Assembly: GCA_018648265.1 (NCBI GenBank)
Contig: JABGRN010000022.1
Span: forward strand, 1 to 59,723
Direction of reading: 5' to 3'
DNA from: Prolixibacteraceae bacterium
GTDB taxonomy: Bacteria > Bacteroidota > Bacteroidia > Bacteroidales > Prolixibacteraceae
DNA: 59,723 nt
Shown one piece after another: positions 44,522 through 53,800 of the stretch. The notes below the pieces were generated by a model. It was not told where the DNA came from and did not search any database. It saw only the letters and a list, made by a program, of their open reading frames with translations. Positions within the stretch are counted from its first letter, which is position 1; each line of letters begins with the position of its first letter. Made by a program: the position numbers and the translations under genes.

Positions 44522-44590
44522 TTTTGTCTTGACTCTTTTGCTTCCTTTTCTGATCAAGCAGAAAAGGAAGATCCGTCTGATAAGACAAAA
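44522..44590. repeat. Nested perfect inverted repeats
   Basis: The inner stem CTTCCTTTTCTG (44541-44552) pairs perfectly with CAGAAAAGGAAG (44559-44570) around a 6-nt loop. The outer stem TTTTGTCTT (44522-44530) pairs with AAGACAAAA (44582-44590). It could extrude as a cruciform or fold in RNA. Confidence 0.8.
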
Positions 44591-44753
44591 AGAAACAACG
44601 AAGTGAAAGGCTTTACTCATAACGTTTTTACAGAAGAATTAGGAATAGTTAGTTTATAAATCCACCTGGATTTTAATGTGATCCCTATAAATTTGTTTTT
44701 TCAATTGCGAAATAGTGTATTGGATTTTCAAACATTTCAAGGTATGCCATCTA

Positions 44754-45758
44754 TTAAACATGACGATAGCACAATCGGATGGTTTCCAAAGCAGATTCGG
44801 GGCTAAACTTAGCAGGAAGAAAACCTGTTTCCATGCTTTTTGAAAAACGTTCAATTTCGTTAAAATATCCCTCTCCCAAATCGCCTGCCTCAATTGTAAC
44901 CCGTTCTTTATTGTTGTCGATAAAAATGTGCTCCGAAGTTTGTGATGAAAAACTGACCGTTGCATTTTCAAATACTGCGGTAAATCCAGCTTGAAATGGA
45001 TAATTTGCATGGAATATATTTCCTCCCTCAATTTTTACTTTCAGTTTTTTTGAAGGAAAGTGCCAGGTTGCATTTACATAATCGTGATTACTTAATTTTC
45101 CCGGCAAAACAGTATTTTCAATTTTTTCAGGATTTTCTTTCAGGGCAAATGCAGCAAAGTCAATATCATGAATAACCATATCGAAAAGTGCGCCACCCGA
45201 AACTCCAAAATCCTTTTGTTTCTCTTTCCATTGGCCCCATTCCGGAACACCTGAAAACCGGGTAAGTGAAAGAAATTTCAGTTTCCCGTATTCCATGGAA
45301 TCGATCATTTCAACCAACTTTTGATAGGGAGACATAAATCGAACAACATGTGCAACCATTAAAATTCGGTTTTTATTTATGGCTAATTTTATTAATTCTT
45401 CGCCTTCATTTACATTAAGAATAAATGGTTTTTCTACCAGAACATGCAATCCTTTGTTTAAAGCGTTTTTTACCATTGAATAATGCAAATCGGTATGTAC
45501 GCAAACACTGACGGCATCTAACTTTTCGATTTCAGTACACAATTCCAAAGTTGGATAAACCGGGACTTTTGCCAAAGTTTCAGTATCAACATCACCCGTT
45601 GAAAGATTGCCTATTTTCTGACCTATTTTCGCTTTAACCGAATCCACATCTTTTTCTATAATTGCCGCCAGCTCCAAATCTTTGCATTTCAGAATATTTA
45701 AACTATGGGTAATTCCCATAAAACCAAATCCAATAACTGCTACCTTCTTCATTTTCAA
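44754..45758 (-). CDS. Gfo/Idh/MocA family oxidoreductase (334 aa)
   Basis: An NAD(P)-dependent sugar or inositol dehydrogenase-type protein. The N-terminal Rossmann fold begins KKVAVIGFGFMGITHSLNI, and HVLVEKPFILN carries the Glu-Lys-Pro motif. GGALFDMVIHDIDFAAF holds the catalytic-type histidine pattern. It has no signal peptide, unlike its neighbour at 46870, so it acts in the cytoplasm. The start ATG overlaps the upstream gene's stop (ATGA), so it is translationally coupled to the YCF48-like gene. Substrate unknown. Confidence 0.88.
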   Translation of the reverse strand: MKMKKVAVIGFGFMGITHSLNILKCKDLELAAIIEKDVDSVKAKIGQKIGNLSTGDVDTETLAKVPVYPTLELCTEIEKLDAVSVCVHTDLHYSMVKNALNKGLHVLVEKPFILNVNEGEELIKLAINKNRILMVAHVVRFMSPYQKLVEMIDSMEYGKLKFLSLTRFSGVPEWGQWKEKQKDFGVSGGALFDMVIHDIDFAAFALKENPEKIENTVLPGKLSNHDYVNATWHFPSKKLKVKIEGGNIFHANYPFQAGFTAVFENATVSFSSQTSEHIFIDNNKERVTIEAGDLGEGYFNEIERFSKSMETGFLPAKFSPESALETIRLCYRHV

Positions 45759-46801
45759 TTTCCTTTAAATTCTACTTTTGCTATATTACCATTATTACCC
45801 GCAACAAAACCTGCTAATTTGCCCGGAACTGCCTTAAACGTATAATATCCATTCTCAGAAATAAACTTCCAGTTTTTGCCTTTGTCGGTTGAAATATCGC
45901 AACCCGTTTTTCCAATAGCAAAAAGGAGTTCATTTTTTTCGTTTGAAACAAACTGAACACACGAGCGATATTCATTGGGCATAGTTTCAGATATTTGCCA
46001 GGTTTTACCACCATCCTCTGTAAACGATGCGATATTTTGGTTTAATTCTGCTTTATCGTAAGTTCCGCCAACAATTACACCTTCCAGGTCGTTTTTAAAT
46101 GAAATAGAAAAAATACCCGACGAAGCTTGCCCGCTTACCATTGGCGTTTTTGAAACTTCCCACGATTTTCCAAAATCATTGGAATAAAAAACCCGGGCTG
46201 CAAATCCGCCACTTGCAATCCAGGCTTTTCCCGAAGGTAGAAATTCAATACAAGTATTTGATGCAGCAAAGTTGGCTTCTCCTTCCACAACATTTGGAAT
46301 ATCAGAAACCCTCTCCCACTTTTTTCCACCATCTTCTGTTCTGATTACAAAGAATTTTCCATCAATGGGATCGCTGACTGCCAAACCATTTTTAACATCT
46401 GCAAATTTAAGGCTGTTAAAAAAAAGTCCTTCCGTTGAATCCTGAAAAACAACTTCCCAATTCTCTCCTCCATCTTCTGTCAGAAACCCGAATTGAGGGC
46501 CGGCAACTCCAAAAACCATCGCCCTGTTTTCGTCCCACGCATAAATACTTCTGAAATCATTTTCTTCGGCTCCATGAATTTGATTTACATTCCAGTTCTC
46601 ACCCCCATCTTTCGAAACCAAAACTATTCCTTTGGAACCACTTGCCCAAACTATGTTTTCATCAACCACAAATAGTCCGCGCAAACTGGCATCAGTTTTT
46701 GTTTCTATTTTAGAGAATTTAAGTTTATGTTGGGTATTTTTATTTGTACAGGAACTTACCAAAAAAGAGAATAAAATAAGTGCTATTAATAAATTCTTCA
46801 T
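45755..46801 (-). CDS. YCF48-like / sialidase-type propeller lipoprotein (348 aa)
   Basis: The lipoprotein signal LILFSFLVSSC modifies Cys18. The mature protein is a propeller with recurring Asp-box-like repeats (SKDGGENWNVNQI, TEDGGENWEVVF, TEDGGKKWERVS, SNDFGKSWEVSK, TEDGGKTWQIS, STDKGKNWKFIS). These are found in photosystem II assembly factor-like proteins and sialidase propellers. In heterotrophs such proteins are probably glycan-binding or lyase-like. It lies between two Gfo/Idh/MocA genes on the same strand and overlaps the following one by 4 bp, so it belongs to that operon. Confidence 0.85.
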   Translation of the reverse strand: MKNLLIALILFSFLVSSCTNKNTQHKLKFSKIETKTDASLRGLFVVDENIVWASGSKGIVLVSKDGGENWNVNQIHGAEENDFRSIYAWDENRAMVFGVAGPQFGFLTEDGGENWEVVFQDSTEGLFFNSLKFADVKNGLAVSDPIDGKFFVIRTEDGGKKWERVSDIPNVVEGEANFAASNTCIEFLPSGKAWIASGGFAARVFYSNDFGKSWEVSKTPMVSGQASSGIFSISFKNDLEGVIVGGTYDKAELNQNIASFTEDGGKTWQISETMPNEYRSCVQFVSNEKNELLFAIGKTGCDISTDKGKNWKFISENGYYTFKAVPGKLAGFVAGNNGNIAKVEFKGN

Positions 46802-46869
46802 TTAATTATTTGTCAAGATATTTGTATCGGAAGACTCATTGAAATACAAGTTTTAAATCACAATAATAA

Positions 46870-47970
46870 TTATAACATAACTTTCTTCCCGCCTTTTTTT
46901 ATCGATTCTTTAATGGCATCAATAATAATCATGTCACGTAATCCTTCTTCGCCGGGAGTTAAAGAAGGTTTGCCCTCCATAATTGCACGGCACATTTCAT
47001 CCATTTGATGAGCCTGTTGATGTTTTTCAGGGAAGTCAAATTTTTTGCCATGGGGAAGGAATCCATGAAGACCTTTGTAGCCACTAAATGGTTCCAAACC
47101 ATACTCACCTTTTTCGGCATTAATTTTCAAAAAATTCACACTCCCTGCAAAGGTTGTCATACATTGTGCAAATTCGCCATTCGGGAATTCCAACTGAAAA
47201 GTAGTAGTTTCATCCGTTTCAGAAATATTATCCGGGTCGAGATTAATTTGTTGTGCCGTAACCGAAATTGGTTCCAAACCTGTTGCATAACGTGCAGCCT
47301 GCAACGGATACGCGCCCATGTCCATCATTGCTCCACCACCAAATTCAGCCTTTATTTTCCAGTTATCGGTAGGCCGGCGCATATAAAAACCAGCTGCGGT
47401 ATTAATAAAACGTAGTTTACCAAAAGTAGTTTCACGTGCAAACTTTTCAATTTGTTGTGTGTAAGGTTCGTAGCGCAAACGGTAACCAATCGACAAACTA
47501 ACTCCAGCAGTTTTACAAGCAGCAATCATTTCACGACTTTCTTCTGCATTTAACGCCATCGGTTTTTCGCAAATTACATGCTTGCCAGCTTTTGCTGCGC
47601 GAATTACAAATTCCTTGTGCATACTATTTGGAAGTACAACATAAACCACATCAATATCTTTGTTGTCAGCAATTTCATCGAAATTTTCATAGTTGTGAAT
47701 ATTCTTTTTCTGAATATTATATTTATCAACCCATATCTCTTCTTTATCCATGGAACCGGTTACGATCCCCGATAAATAACAATTCTCTGTTTGCTGTAGT
47801 CCGGGAGCAAGCAAATCGGTGGAATAATATCCAAGGCCGATTAGTGCAATTCCTAATTTTTTCTTTTGTGAAACTGGCTTTCCAAAAGTAACAAACGGAA
47901 AACTAAGGGTACTTGCGGCCAGTGTTGCTGCCGAAATATTTTTAACAAATGTACGTCGTGATTGATTCAT
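46870..47970 (-). CDS. Tat-exported Gfo/Idh/MocA family oxidoreductase (366 aa)
   Basis: The N terminus MNQSRRTFVKNISAATLAAS is a clear twin-arginine signal, so this dehydrogenase probably folds with its nucleotide cofactor before export. The Rossmann segment is LGIALIGLGYYSTDLLAPG, and HVICEKPMALN has the Glu-Lys-Pro motif. GGGAMMDMGAYPLQAARY is the conserved active-site region. It resembles glucose-fructose oxidoreductases. It is the first gene of the three-gene minus-strand set, and the family 2 repeat sits just upstream. Confidence 0.9.
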   Translation of the reverse strand: MNQSRRTFVKNISAATLAASTLSFPFVTFGKPVSQKKKLGIALIGLGYYSTDLLAPGLQQTENCYLSGIVTGSMDKEEIWVDKYNIQKKNIHNYENFDEIADNKDIDVVYVVLPNSMHKEFVIRAAKAGKHVICEKPMALNAEESREMIAACKTAGVSLSIGYRLRYEPYTQQIEKFARETTFGKLRFINTAAGFYMRRPTDNWKIKAEFGGGAMMDMGAYPLQAARYATGLEPISVTAQQINLDPDNISETDETTTFQLEFPNGEFAQCMTTFAGSVNFLKINAEKGEYGLEPFSGYKGLHGFLPHGKKFDFPEKHQQAHQMDEMCRAIMEGKPSLTPGEEGLRDMIIIDAIKESIKKGGKKVML

Positions 47971-48114
47971 TTTTATTCGATTTATGTTCTGCTTAAAAAT
48001 AGTGAAATTTGTTGCTTAATCATGGAAATACAAACATAGATTCATTTTTCATTAATGAACAAATTAATATTCAAATAATTTTTATGTGAATAAAAAGCAT
48101 ATTTTTGAGCTAAC

Positions 48115-48287
48115 GTGAATTATTCATGAGTTTTTCGTTATGAGAATTCAAAATGCACAGAATAAAGGGAAGCGCAGAGTTGAGCCTCGCAGAAATAGCC
48201 TTAGCTATTTTGAGAAGCGAGAATCGAGCATTCTCTTTATTCAAAGCAGTTTGATTTAGGAATAAATAAATTTATGAATAGTTCTGG
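48115..48287 (-). repeat. MITE-like element, family 2 copy c (173 bp)
   Basis: An inverted copy relative to those at 7362 and 15480. It starts TGAATTATTCATGAGTTTTT, carries AGAAATAGCC-TTAG-CTATTTT, and ends TTTATGAATAGTTC. It lies between the divergent Gfo/Idh/MocA and PH-domain genes. Confidence 0.87.
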
Positions 48288-48322
48288 CTAAAGCAATATC
48301 AAAACAAATAATACTTTTTTAA

Positions 48323-48844
48323 ATGGAAAATTTTTCGAATTCAATTTTAATCCCCGAGAATTTACCCGAGATTGAACGTAAAACCTTTAATCCACTCGAC
48401 AAAAAATATTTGAAAATATTATTCATCCGAATAATTATTTTTTTCCTTGTGCTAGCCGGAGCTTTTACAACATTTTTAATTATCAGCGAAGGAAAACCTC
48501 CGACATACATTTTAAGTATTGTTATTTCAGTCCTTGTTTTTTTAATAGCTTTTATAAGCATATTAACAGTTTTAGAATTTCCGAGAAGAGGATATTTGCT
48601 TCGCGAAAAAGACCTTTCGTACCAAAAAGGATTAATTACTTACAAACTAATTTCAGTCCCGTTTAACCGAATTCAACATGTAGAAGTTAATCAGGGTGTC
48701 TTTGAAAAAATACTAAAACTTTCGTCGGTAAAAATTTTTACTGCCGGAGGACAAGCAAGTGATTTGTCAATTCACGGTTTGCCAGCCGAAATTGCACAAA
48801 ACCTAAAAGCCTTTTTATCTGAAAAAATTAGTGAGCATGAATAA
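48323..48844 (+). CDS. Bacterial PH domain membrane protein, YdbS-like (173 aa)
   Basis: Two membrane helices (residues 40-62 and 68-90: LFIRIIIFFLVLAGAFTTFLII and ILSIVISVLVFLIAFISILTVL) precede a bacterial PH domain (bPH2), with YLLREKDLSYQKGLITYKLISVPFNRIQHVEVNQGVFEKILKLSSVKIFTAGG. YdbS/YdbT-type proteins are thought to form a membrane complex, and in Bacillus this complex affects resistance to lantibiotics. It overlaps the YdbT-like gene by 8 bp, so the two are one operon. Confidence 0.85.
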   Translation: MENFSNSILIPENLPEIERKTFNPLDKKYLKILFIRIIIFFLVLAGAFTTFLIISEGKPPTYILSIVISVLVFLIAFISILTVLEFPRRGYLLREKDLSYQKGLITYKLISVPFNRIQHVEVNQGVFEKILKLSSVKIFTAGGQASDLSIHGLPAEIAQNLKAFLSEKISEHE

Positions 48845-50324
48845 AATGGATTTGACAAAACCAACCCGGCAGTCTGTTAAAGGGCTGGCTTTAATATTTA
48901 TTCAGGGAATAAGGCAATCGGTTCGAATGTTTTGGCCTCTGGTTTTGATGCTGGTTATCCAGAAAGAAATTTTTGCAAACAATCTGATTTGGCTTTTTAT
49001 TGGAATCGCAATTTTTATTCTGTTAATCATTCATTCAATCCTGTTTTACCTTAATTTCTATTTTTATGTAAGCGGTGAAGAATTCATTTTGAAAAAAGGG
49101 TACTTCCGAAAAAAAATTCTGACGATTCCATTAGACAGAATCCAAAGTGTTAATACGAAACAGAACCTAATTCAACAACTTTTAAATGTTGAGTCTCTTG
49201 AAATTGACACTGCCGGTTCTGCCGGTAAAGAATTAAAAATTCATGCACTCGAGAAAGCCTTTGCCGCAGAGTTACAGAATAAATTACGTTCCGGGAAAGC
49301 CAATTTTAAAAGCAAAGATTCAAATGATGAAGTACAATTGCCGGAGACTGAAGAAGAACTAATTTTAAAACTCGAACCTGTTGATCTCCTAAAAATCGGA
49401 ATCAGTCAAAATCATTTTCGAACTGCACTTATTATTGTAGCATTTGGTTTTCAAATCTTTCAAAAGGTAGAGGAAGTTTTTAAGGAAAAAGCAGAAGAAT
49501 ATTCCGGTGAGTTCTTTAGTTTTATGTCGAATTCAAGCTGGGCAATTGTTCTGTTTCTACTAATTTTCTTTCTTATCGTTTCCATTCTGTTTTCTCTTTT
49601 TCGCACCGTTTTTAAATATTTCGATTTTAAATTATTAAAAAAGGGAAATGCGTACCGGGTTGAAGCAGGGCTGCTTAACAAACGAAATGTAATAATACCC
49701 TACAATAAAATTCAGGAGTTGAACTGGGAAACTGGTCCCATTAAAAAGCGATTTGGCATTTACAATTTAGTATTCAAACAAGCCGTTAGCGGACAAAACA
49801 GAAAAGTACAATTGGTTGACGCACCGGGTTGTTTAACACAACATCTGGAAACACTAAAAACCGATTTATTTGGTGAAGATAAACTTTCAGAAATAAACCG
49901 GATTTATTCAAACAATTATTATTTCAGGCGATTGTGGTTTTTGTCGGGGTGGATGCCGGTAATATTTACCGCACCATTTTTATATACTGAAATAATTTAT
50001 TTGTTAGCCGCATTTTTATGGTTTTTAGGTTCTGCCGGTTTTAGTTTATTAATTCTGAAAAAACGTTATTTCAAAATAAACAACGACCAAATAAGAATTT
50101 CGAAAGGAGCCATTGCGCACAAATGGAAACAGATGGAATTGTTTAAAATCCAGTCAGTTGAATTTCGACAAACCATTTTTCAAAAAAGGAGATCGCTGGC
50201 AAGTTTGAGTTTAATGAATGCATCTGGCTCGATGACAATCCCGTACATAGACGAAACGATGGCAAAAGAAATTTACAATTACCTTCTTTATCACACCGAG
50301 ATTTCTGAAAAAAGTTGGATGTAA
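48837..50324 (+). CDS. Multi-PH domain membrane protein, YdbT-like (495 aa)
   Basis: It starts at ATG 48837; a GTG at 48831 would add two residues. Three bPH2 domains alternate with membrane hairpins: EEFILKKGYFRKKILTIPLDRIQSVNTKQNL (about residue 80), YRVEAGLLNKRNVIIPYNKIQELNWETGPIKKRFG (about 275) and NDQIRISKGAIAHKWKQMELFKIQSVEFRQT (about 415). Length and the SASGSM-like end of the third domain match YdbT proteins. It probably works with the upstream YdbS-like subunit at the cytoplasmic membrane. Confidence 0.85.
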   Translation: MNKMDLTKPTRQSVKGLALIFIQGIRQSVRMFWPLVLMLVIQKEIFANNLIWLFIGIAIFILLIIHSILFYLNFYFYVSGEEFILKKGYFRKKILTIPLDRIQSVNTKQNLIQQLLNVESLEIDTAGSAGKELKIHALEKAFAAELQNKLRSGKANFKSKDSNDEVQLPETEEELILKLEPVDLLKIGISQNHFRTALIIVAFGFQIFQKVEEVFKEKAEEYSGEFFSFMSNSSWAIVLFLLIFFLIVSILFSLFRTVFKYFDFKLLKKGNAYRVEAGLLNKRNVIIPYNKIQELNWETGPIKKRFGIYNLVFKQAVSGQNRKVQLVDAPGCLTQHLETLKTDLFGEDKLSEINRIYSNNYYFRRLWFLSGWMPVIFTAPFLYTEIIYLLAAFLWFLGSAGFSLLILKKRYFKINNDQIRISKGAIAHKWKQMELFKIQSVEFRQTIFQKRRSLASLSLMNASGSMTIPYIDETMAKEIYNYLLYHTEISEKSWM

Positions 50325-50503
50325 CACAGATTCATAATTTATAAAAATCAGTTGATGCTTTTTAAATGTGTTTCATGCCAAAAGCGACAGTCTGGCCGGC
50401 AAACAGCATAGGTAAAAAACTCCACAAACTGACCCATTTCCAGAATTTTTAAAAGAGGTCCTTTTTTGATTTCCCATATTCGAAATCGGAAAATATTTCA
50501 TAA

Positions 50504-50523
50504 CTTGCCAAAATATTAGCAAG
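50504..50523. promoter_or_regulatory. Inverted repeat upstream of the XRE gene (possible operator)
   Basis: CTTGC (50504-50508) and GCAAG (50519-50523) flank a 10-bp A/T spacer, ending 23 bp before the XRE start codon. A second partial palindrome (GAC-TATAAAC-GTC) follows at 50523-50535. This is the expected position for autoregulation by a restriction-system controller. Confidence 0.4.
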
Positions 50524-50546
50524 ACTATAAACGTCAAGTATTTAAG

Positions 50547-50870
50547 ATGGCAACTTTTGGAGATTTTTTAAGGAGTGAACGACAGAAGAAAGGTTTAAAT
50601 CAAAGTGATTTTGGGCAAATATTTGGAATTATTATGACCGATATAAGTAAAATTGAAAATGGCCATAAAAGGTTTCCTTATGCAAATCTTAAAAAACTTG
50701 CTGAATTTTTAGAAATAGATTTTATTAAGATTAAAAACCTATTTGTAGCACATATTTTGGTTGAAGAAGCACACAAGTATCAGTGTTCAGATGTTGTATT
50801 TTCAGTCGCAGAATCGCAATCAAAATACATTAAAGAGAAGAATGTCAAGCAAGGTAAAATGAATTTCTAA
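50547..50870 (+). CDS. XRE family regulator of the fused restriction-modification gene (107 aa)
   Basis: A helix-turn-helix domain covers residues 1-65: FGDFLRSERQKKGLNQSDFGQIFGIIMTDISKIENGHKRFPYANLKKLAEFLEID. A helical C-terminal extension of about 40 residues follows (EEAHKYQCSDVVFSVAESQSKYIKE). It ends 6 bp before the start of the 1258-residue restriction-modification gene, so the two form an operon. By position it is likely a controller that delays or limits expression of the nuclease, as C proteins do. It is longer than the usual 80-residue C proteins. Confidence 0.88.
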   Translation: MATFGDFLRSERQKKGLNQSDFGQIFGIIMTDISKIENGHKRFPYANLKKLAEFLEIDFIKIKNLFVAHILVEEAHKYQCSDVVFSVAESQSKYIKEKNVKQGKMNF

Positions 50871-50876
50871 TATATT

Positions 50877-53800
50877 ATGAAGCAGAAAGAAATCATACAA
50901 GCATTAGGATTTAAACCTAAAGAAAATACTTCTGGAATATTTCATAAAATTTATTCTAAATTCGATAATTACGCAATTGAAATAGATTTAGAAAAAGAAA
51001 ATTTCATTTATGGCGATAGAATCAAAGTAGAAAGTAAAACCACTCAGAATTTCTCACAATCGGAGAATTGGGTAGTGTTGGAATGTGTAAACAGACTACT
51101 TGAAAAAGGATATCAACCTCAAAATATTATACTTGAAAAAACCTGGGCTACAGGACACGGAACAAGTGGACGACTGGATATTTTAGTTACCCGCAATGAC
51201 GATTCTGCATACCTGATGATTGAATGTAAAACCTGGGGAGCAGAATTTGACAAAGAGTTTAAAAATTTAGAAAAAAACGGCGGTCAGCTTTTTACCTACT
51301 TCCAACAGGACAAAGATGCTGATGTTTTAATGTTGTATGCTTCTGAGTTGGACGGAAATAAGATTAAATTCAGAAACGAAATTGTTAAAATAGAGGAAGA
51401 TTACCGACAAACCGGGAATGTTAAGGATTTCTATGAACGTTGGAACAAGTTGCCAAAATCGAATGGTGTACTAGATAATTGGTCCTCTCTTTATGAATTT
51501 CAAAGTAAGGCTCTTACTCCAAATGACTTAAAAGATATTACCCCCAATGATAGCAGTAAAATATTTAATCAGTTTTTAGAAATATTAAGGCACAACGTAG
51601 TATCTGACAAAGGAAATGCTTTCAATAAAATTTTCACTCTATTTCTATGCAAAATTTATGATGAGAAATTTACTCCACCCAATGAAGAGCTTAGATTTCA
51701 ATGGTTAGAAGCAAAAGACGACCATGTTGATTTTCAAAAAAGGCTGACCGATTTGTATAAATTGGGAATGGATGAATTTTTAGACAAAGAGGTTACTGAT
51801 TTATCTGACGAAGATTTTGAAAACAAATATGGCATTCTTATATCTGACCAAGACGCTAAAAATAAGCTGCTAAAAGAATTCACCAAAATTAGATTGGAAA
51901 AGAATAATGAATTTGCTATTAAAGAGGTTTTTGATAGCATCTCATTTGAAGAAAACGCAAAAGTGGTTAAAGAAGTAGTTGTGCTACTCCAGGAATACAA
52001 AATTAGGTATACCAAGAAGCAACAATATTTATCCGATTTTTTTGAATTGCTCTTAACCACTGGCTTAAAGCAAGAGTCGGGTCAGTTTTTTACACCTGTG
52101 CCCATTGCTCAGTTTATAATAAAAAGTATCCCGCTTGATTTATTAGTAAAAGAGAAGCTTGGTAAGGGAAAGAGAAATGAGTTACTACCTGCCGTAATTG
52201 ACTATGCTTCAGGAAGCGGCCACTTTGTTACCGAAAGCATGCACGAAATCCAGAAAATAATAACTTCTGTTAATTCAAACGATTTTATTGCAGACACTAA
52301 GGATAAACTAAATGCATGGAAAACAAACCATTTCGATTGGGCTTTTGACTATGTGTATGGTATTGAAAAAGATTACCGCTTAGTTAAAGTCGGTAAAGTT
52401 GGTTGTTATTTGCATGGCGATGGTTTGGCAAAAGTGATACACTCCGACGGTTTGGCAAATTTCTCAGAGAACATAGAGTATAAAAGCAAATTAAAAAATA
52501 CTAATAAAGATTTTCCGCAAGATAATAACGAGTTTGATATTGTAGTTTCTAACCCTCCTTACTCGGTTTCGTCGTTTAAAAATAATGCCCGAAAGTATTA
52601 TACCAAAAAAGACTTTTCGCTTTACAGCAAACTTACAGACAATAGTTCAGAGATAGAGTGTTTGTTTATTGAACGAACCAAACAATTGTTAAAACCCAAT
52701 GGTGTAGCAGGAATAATTTTGCCCAGCAGTATTTTAAGCAATTCCGGGATTTATTCTAAAACCCGTGAGCTTTTTCTGCAATACTTTGAAATTATTGGCA
52801 TAACAGAACTTGGTTCAAATACCTTTATGGCAACCGGAACAAACACGGTAGTTCTGTTTTTAAGAAGAAGAGATAATTATTTTATTCAAAACTTAAAAAT
52901 AAAAGTAGAAAGAGCTGTTAATGACATAAAAGACGTTACTATTAATGGAATAGAAAAGCCAATAGCAAAATATATTTCTCATGTCTGGGAGGGAATTTCC
53001 TTTGACGATTATAAAACGTTATTGAAAAAATCGCCAAACGAAAAAGCTCAGCAACACGAAATCTATCAGGAATATGCCAAGAAGATAAAGGCTAAAAGCG
53101 AAAAAGAATTTTGGAACAGTATCTTGGCATTAGAACAAGATAAGCTGTTGTATTTTATTATCGCCTATGCTCAAAAACTGGTATTGGTGAAAACTGGTGA
53201 GAAAAATGCAGAAAAACAATTTTTAGGTTACGAGTTTAGCAACCGCAGGGGTAGCGAGGGTATTCACCCAATACAACGAAGTAAAACTATTGATGAATGT
53301 ACGCAATTGTATGATGTGGATAGTTTTACTAATCCTGAAAAAGCAAGCTACTATATTTACAAAGCCTTTACCGGTGAATTTGATTTAGAAATAGCTGAAA
53401 AACTAAAACCAAATATCTCTTATCAAAACTTGGTTGATATGCTCACTTTTGACCGGGTGGACTTTGAGAAAAATATTTCGCTCTCGGCTAAAAAGAAAGT
53501 AAAGATTGAGAGTAAGTGGAAACAAGTTAAAATTGGGAATTTAACAAAGCTGATAAAACGAGGAAAATCTGCTAAATATGGAAAGTCTGAAATTCAAATC
53601 ATTAAGTCAGGTCAAGCCCGTGGCTTAAAAGAGTTTGATTTTACAGACAAACATTTTGTGTCTAATGATTTCATCCTTGATGAGCGAAAACTGGAACAAG
53701 GTGATTTGCTAATAAATTCATCAGGTGTTGGTACAGCTGGAAGAGTAACTCTGTTCAACTTGGAGGGAATTTTTGTTGTTGATAGCCACATCTCAATTGT

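Larger units (their letters stand above)
43894..44753. other. Repeat-rich non-coding gap
   Basis: There is no supportable gene in these 860 bp. It contains AT-rich CAAATTACAA-type text (43930-44010), family 1 copy C (44014-44139) and a nested hairpin (44522-44590). An 84-codon minus-strand ORF at 44334-44588 has no recognisable content and overlaps the hairpin. Confidence 0.6.

Noticed and set aside
44334-44588. 84-codon minus-strand ORF
   Set aside because: No recognisable domain, overlaps the nested hairpin, and lies in a repeat-rich gap.
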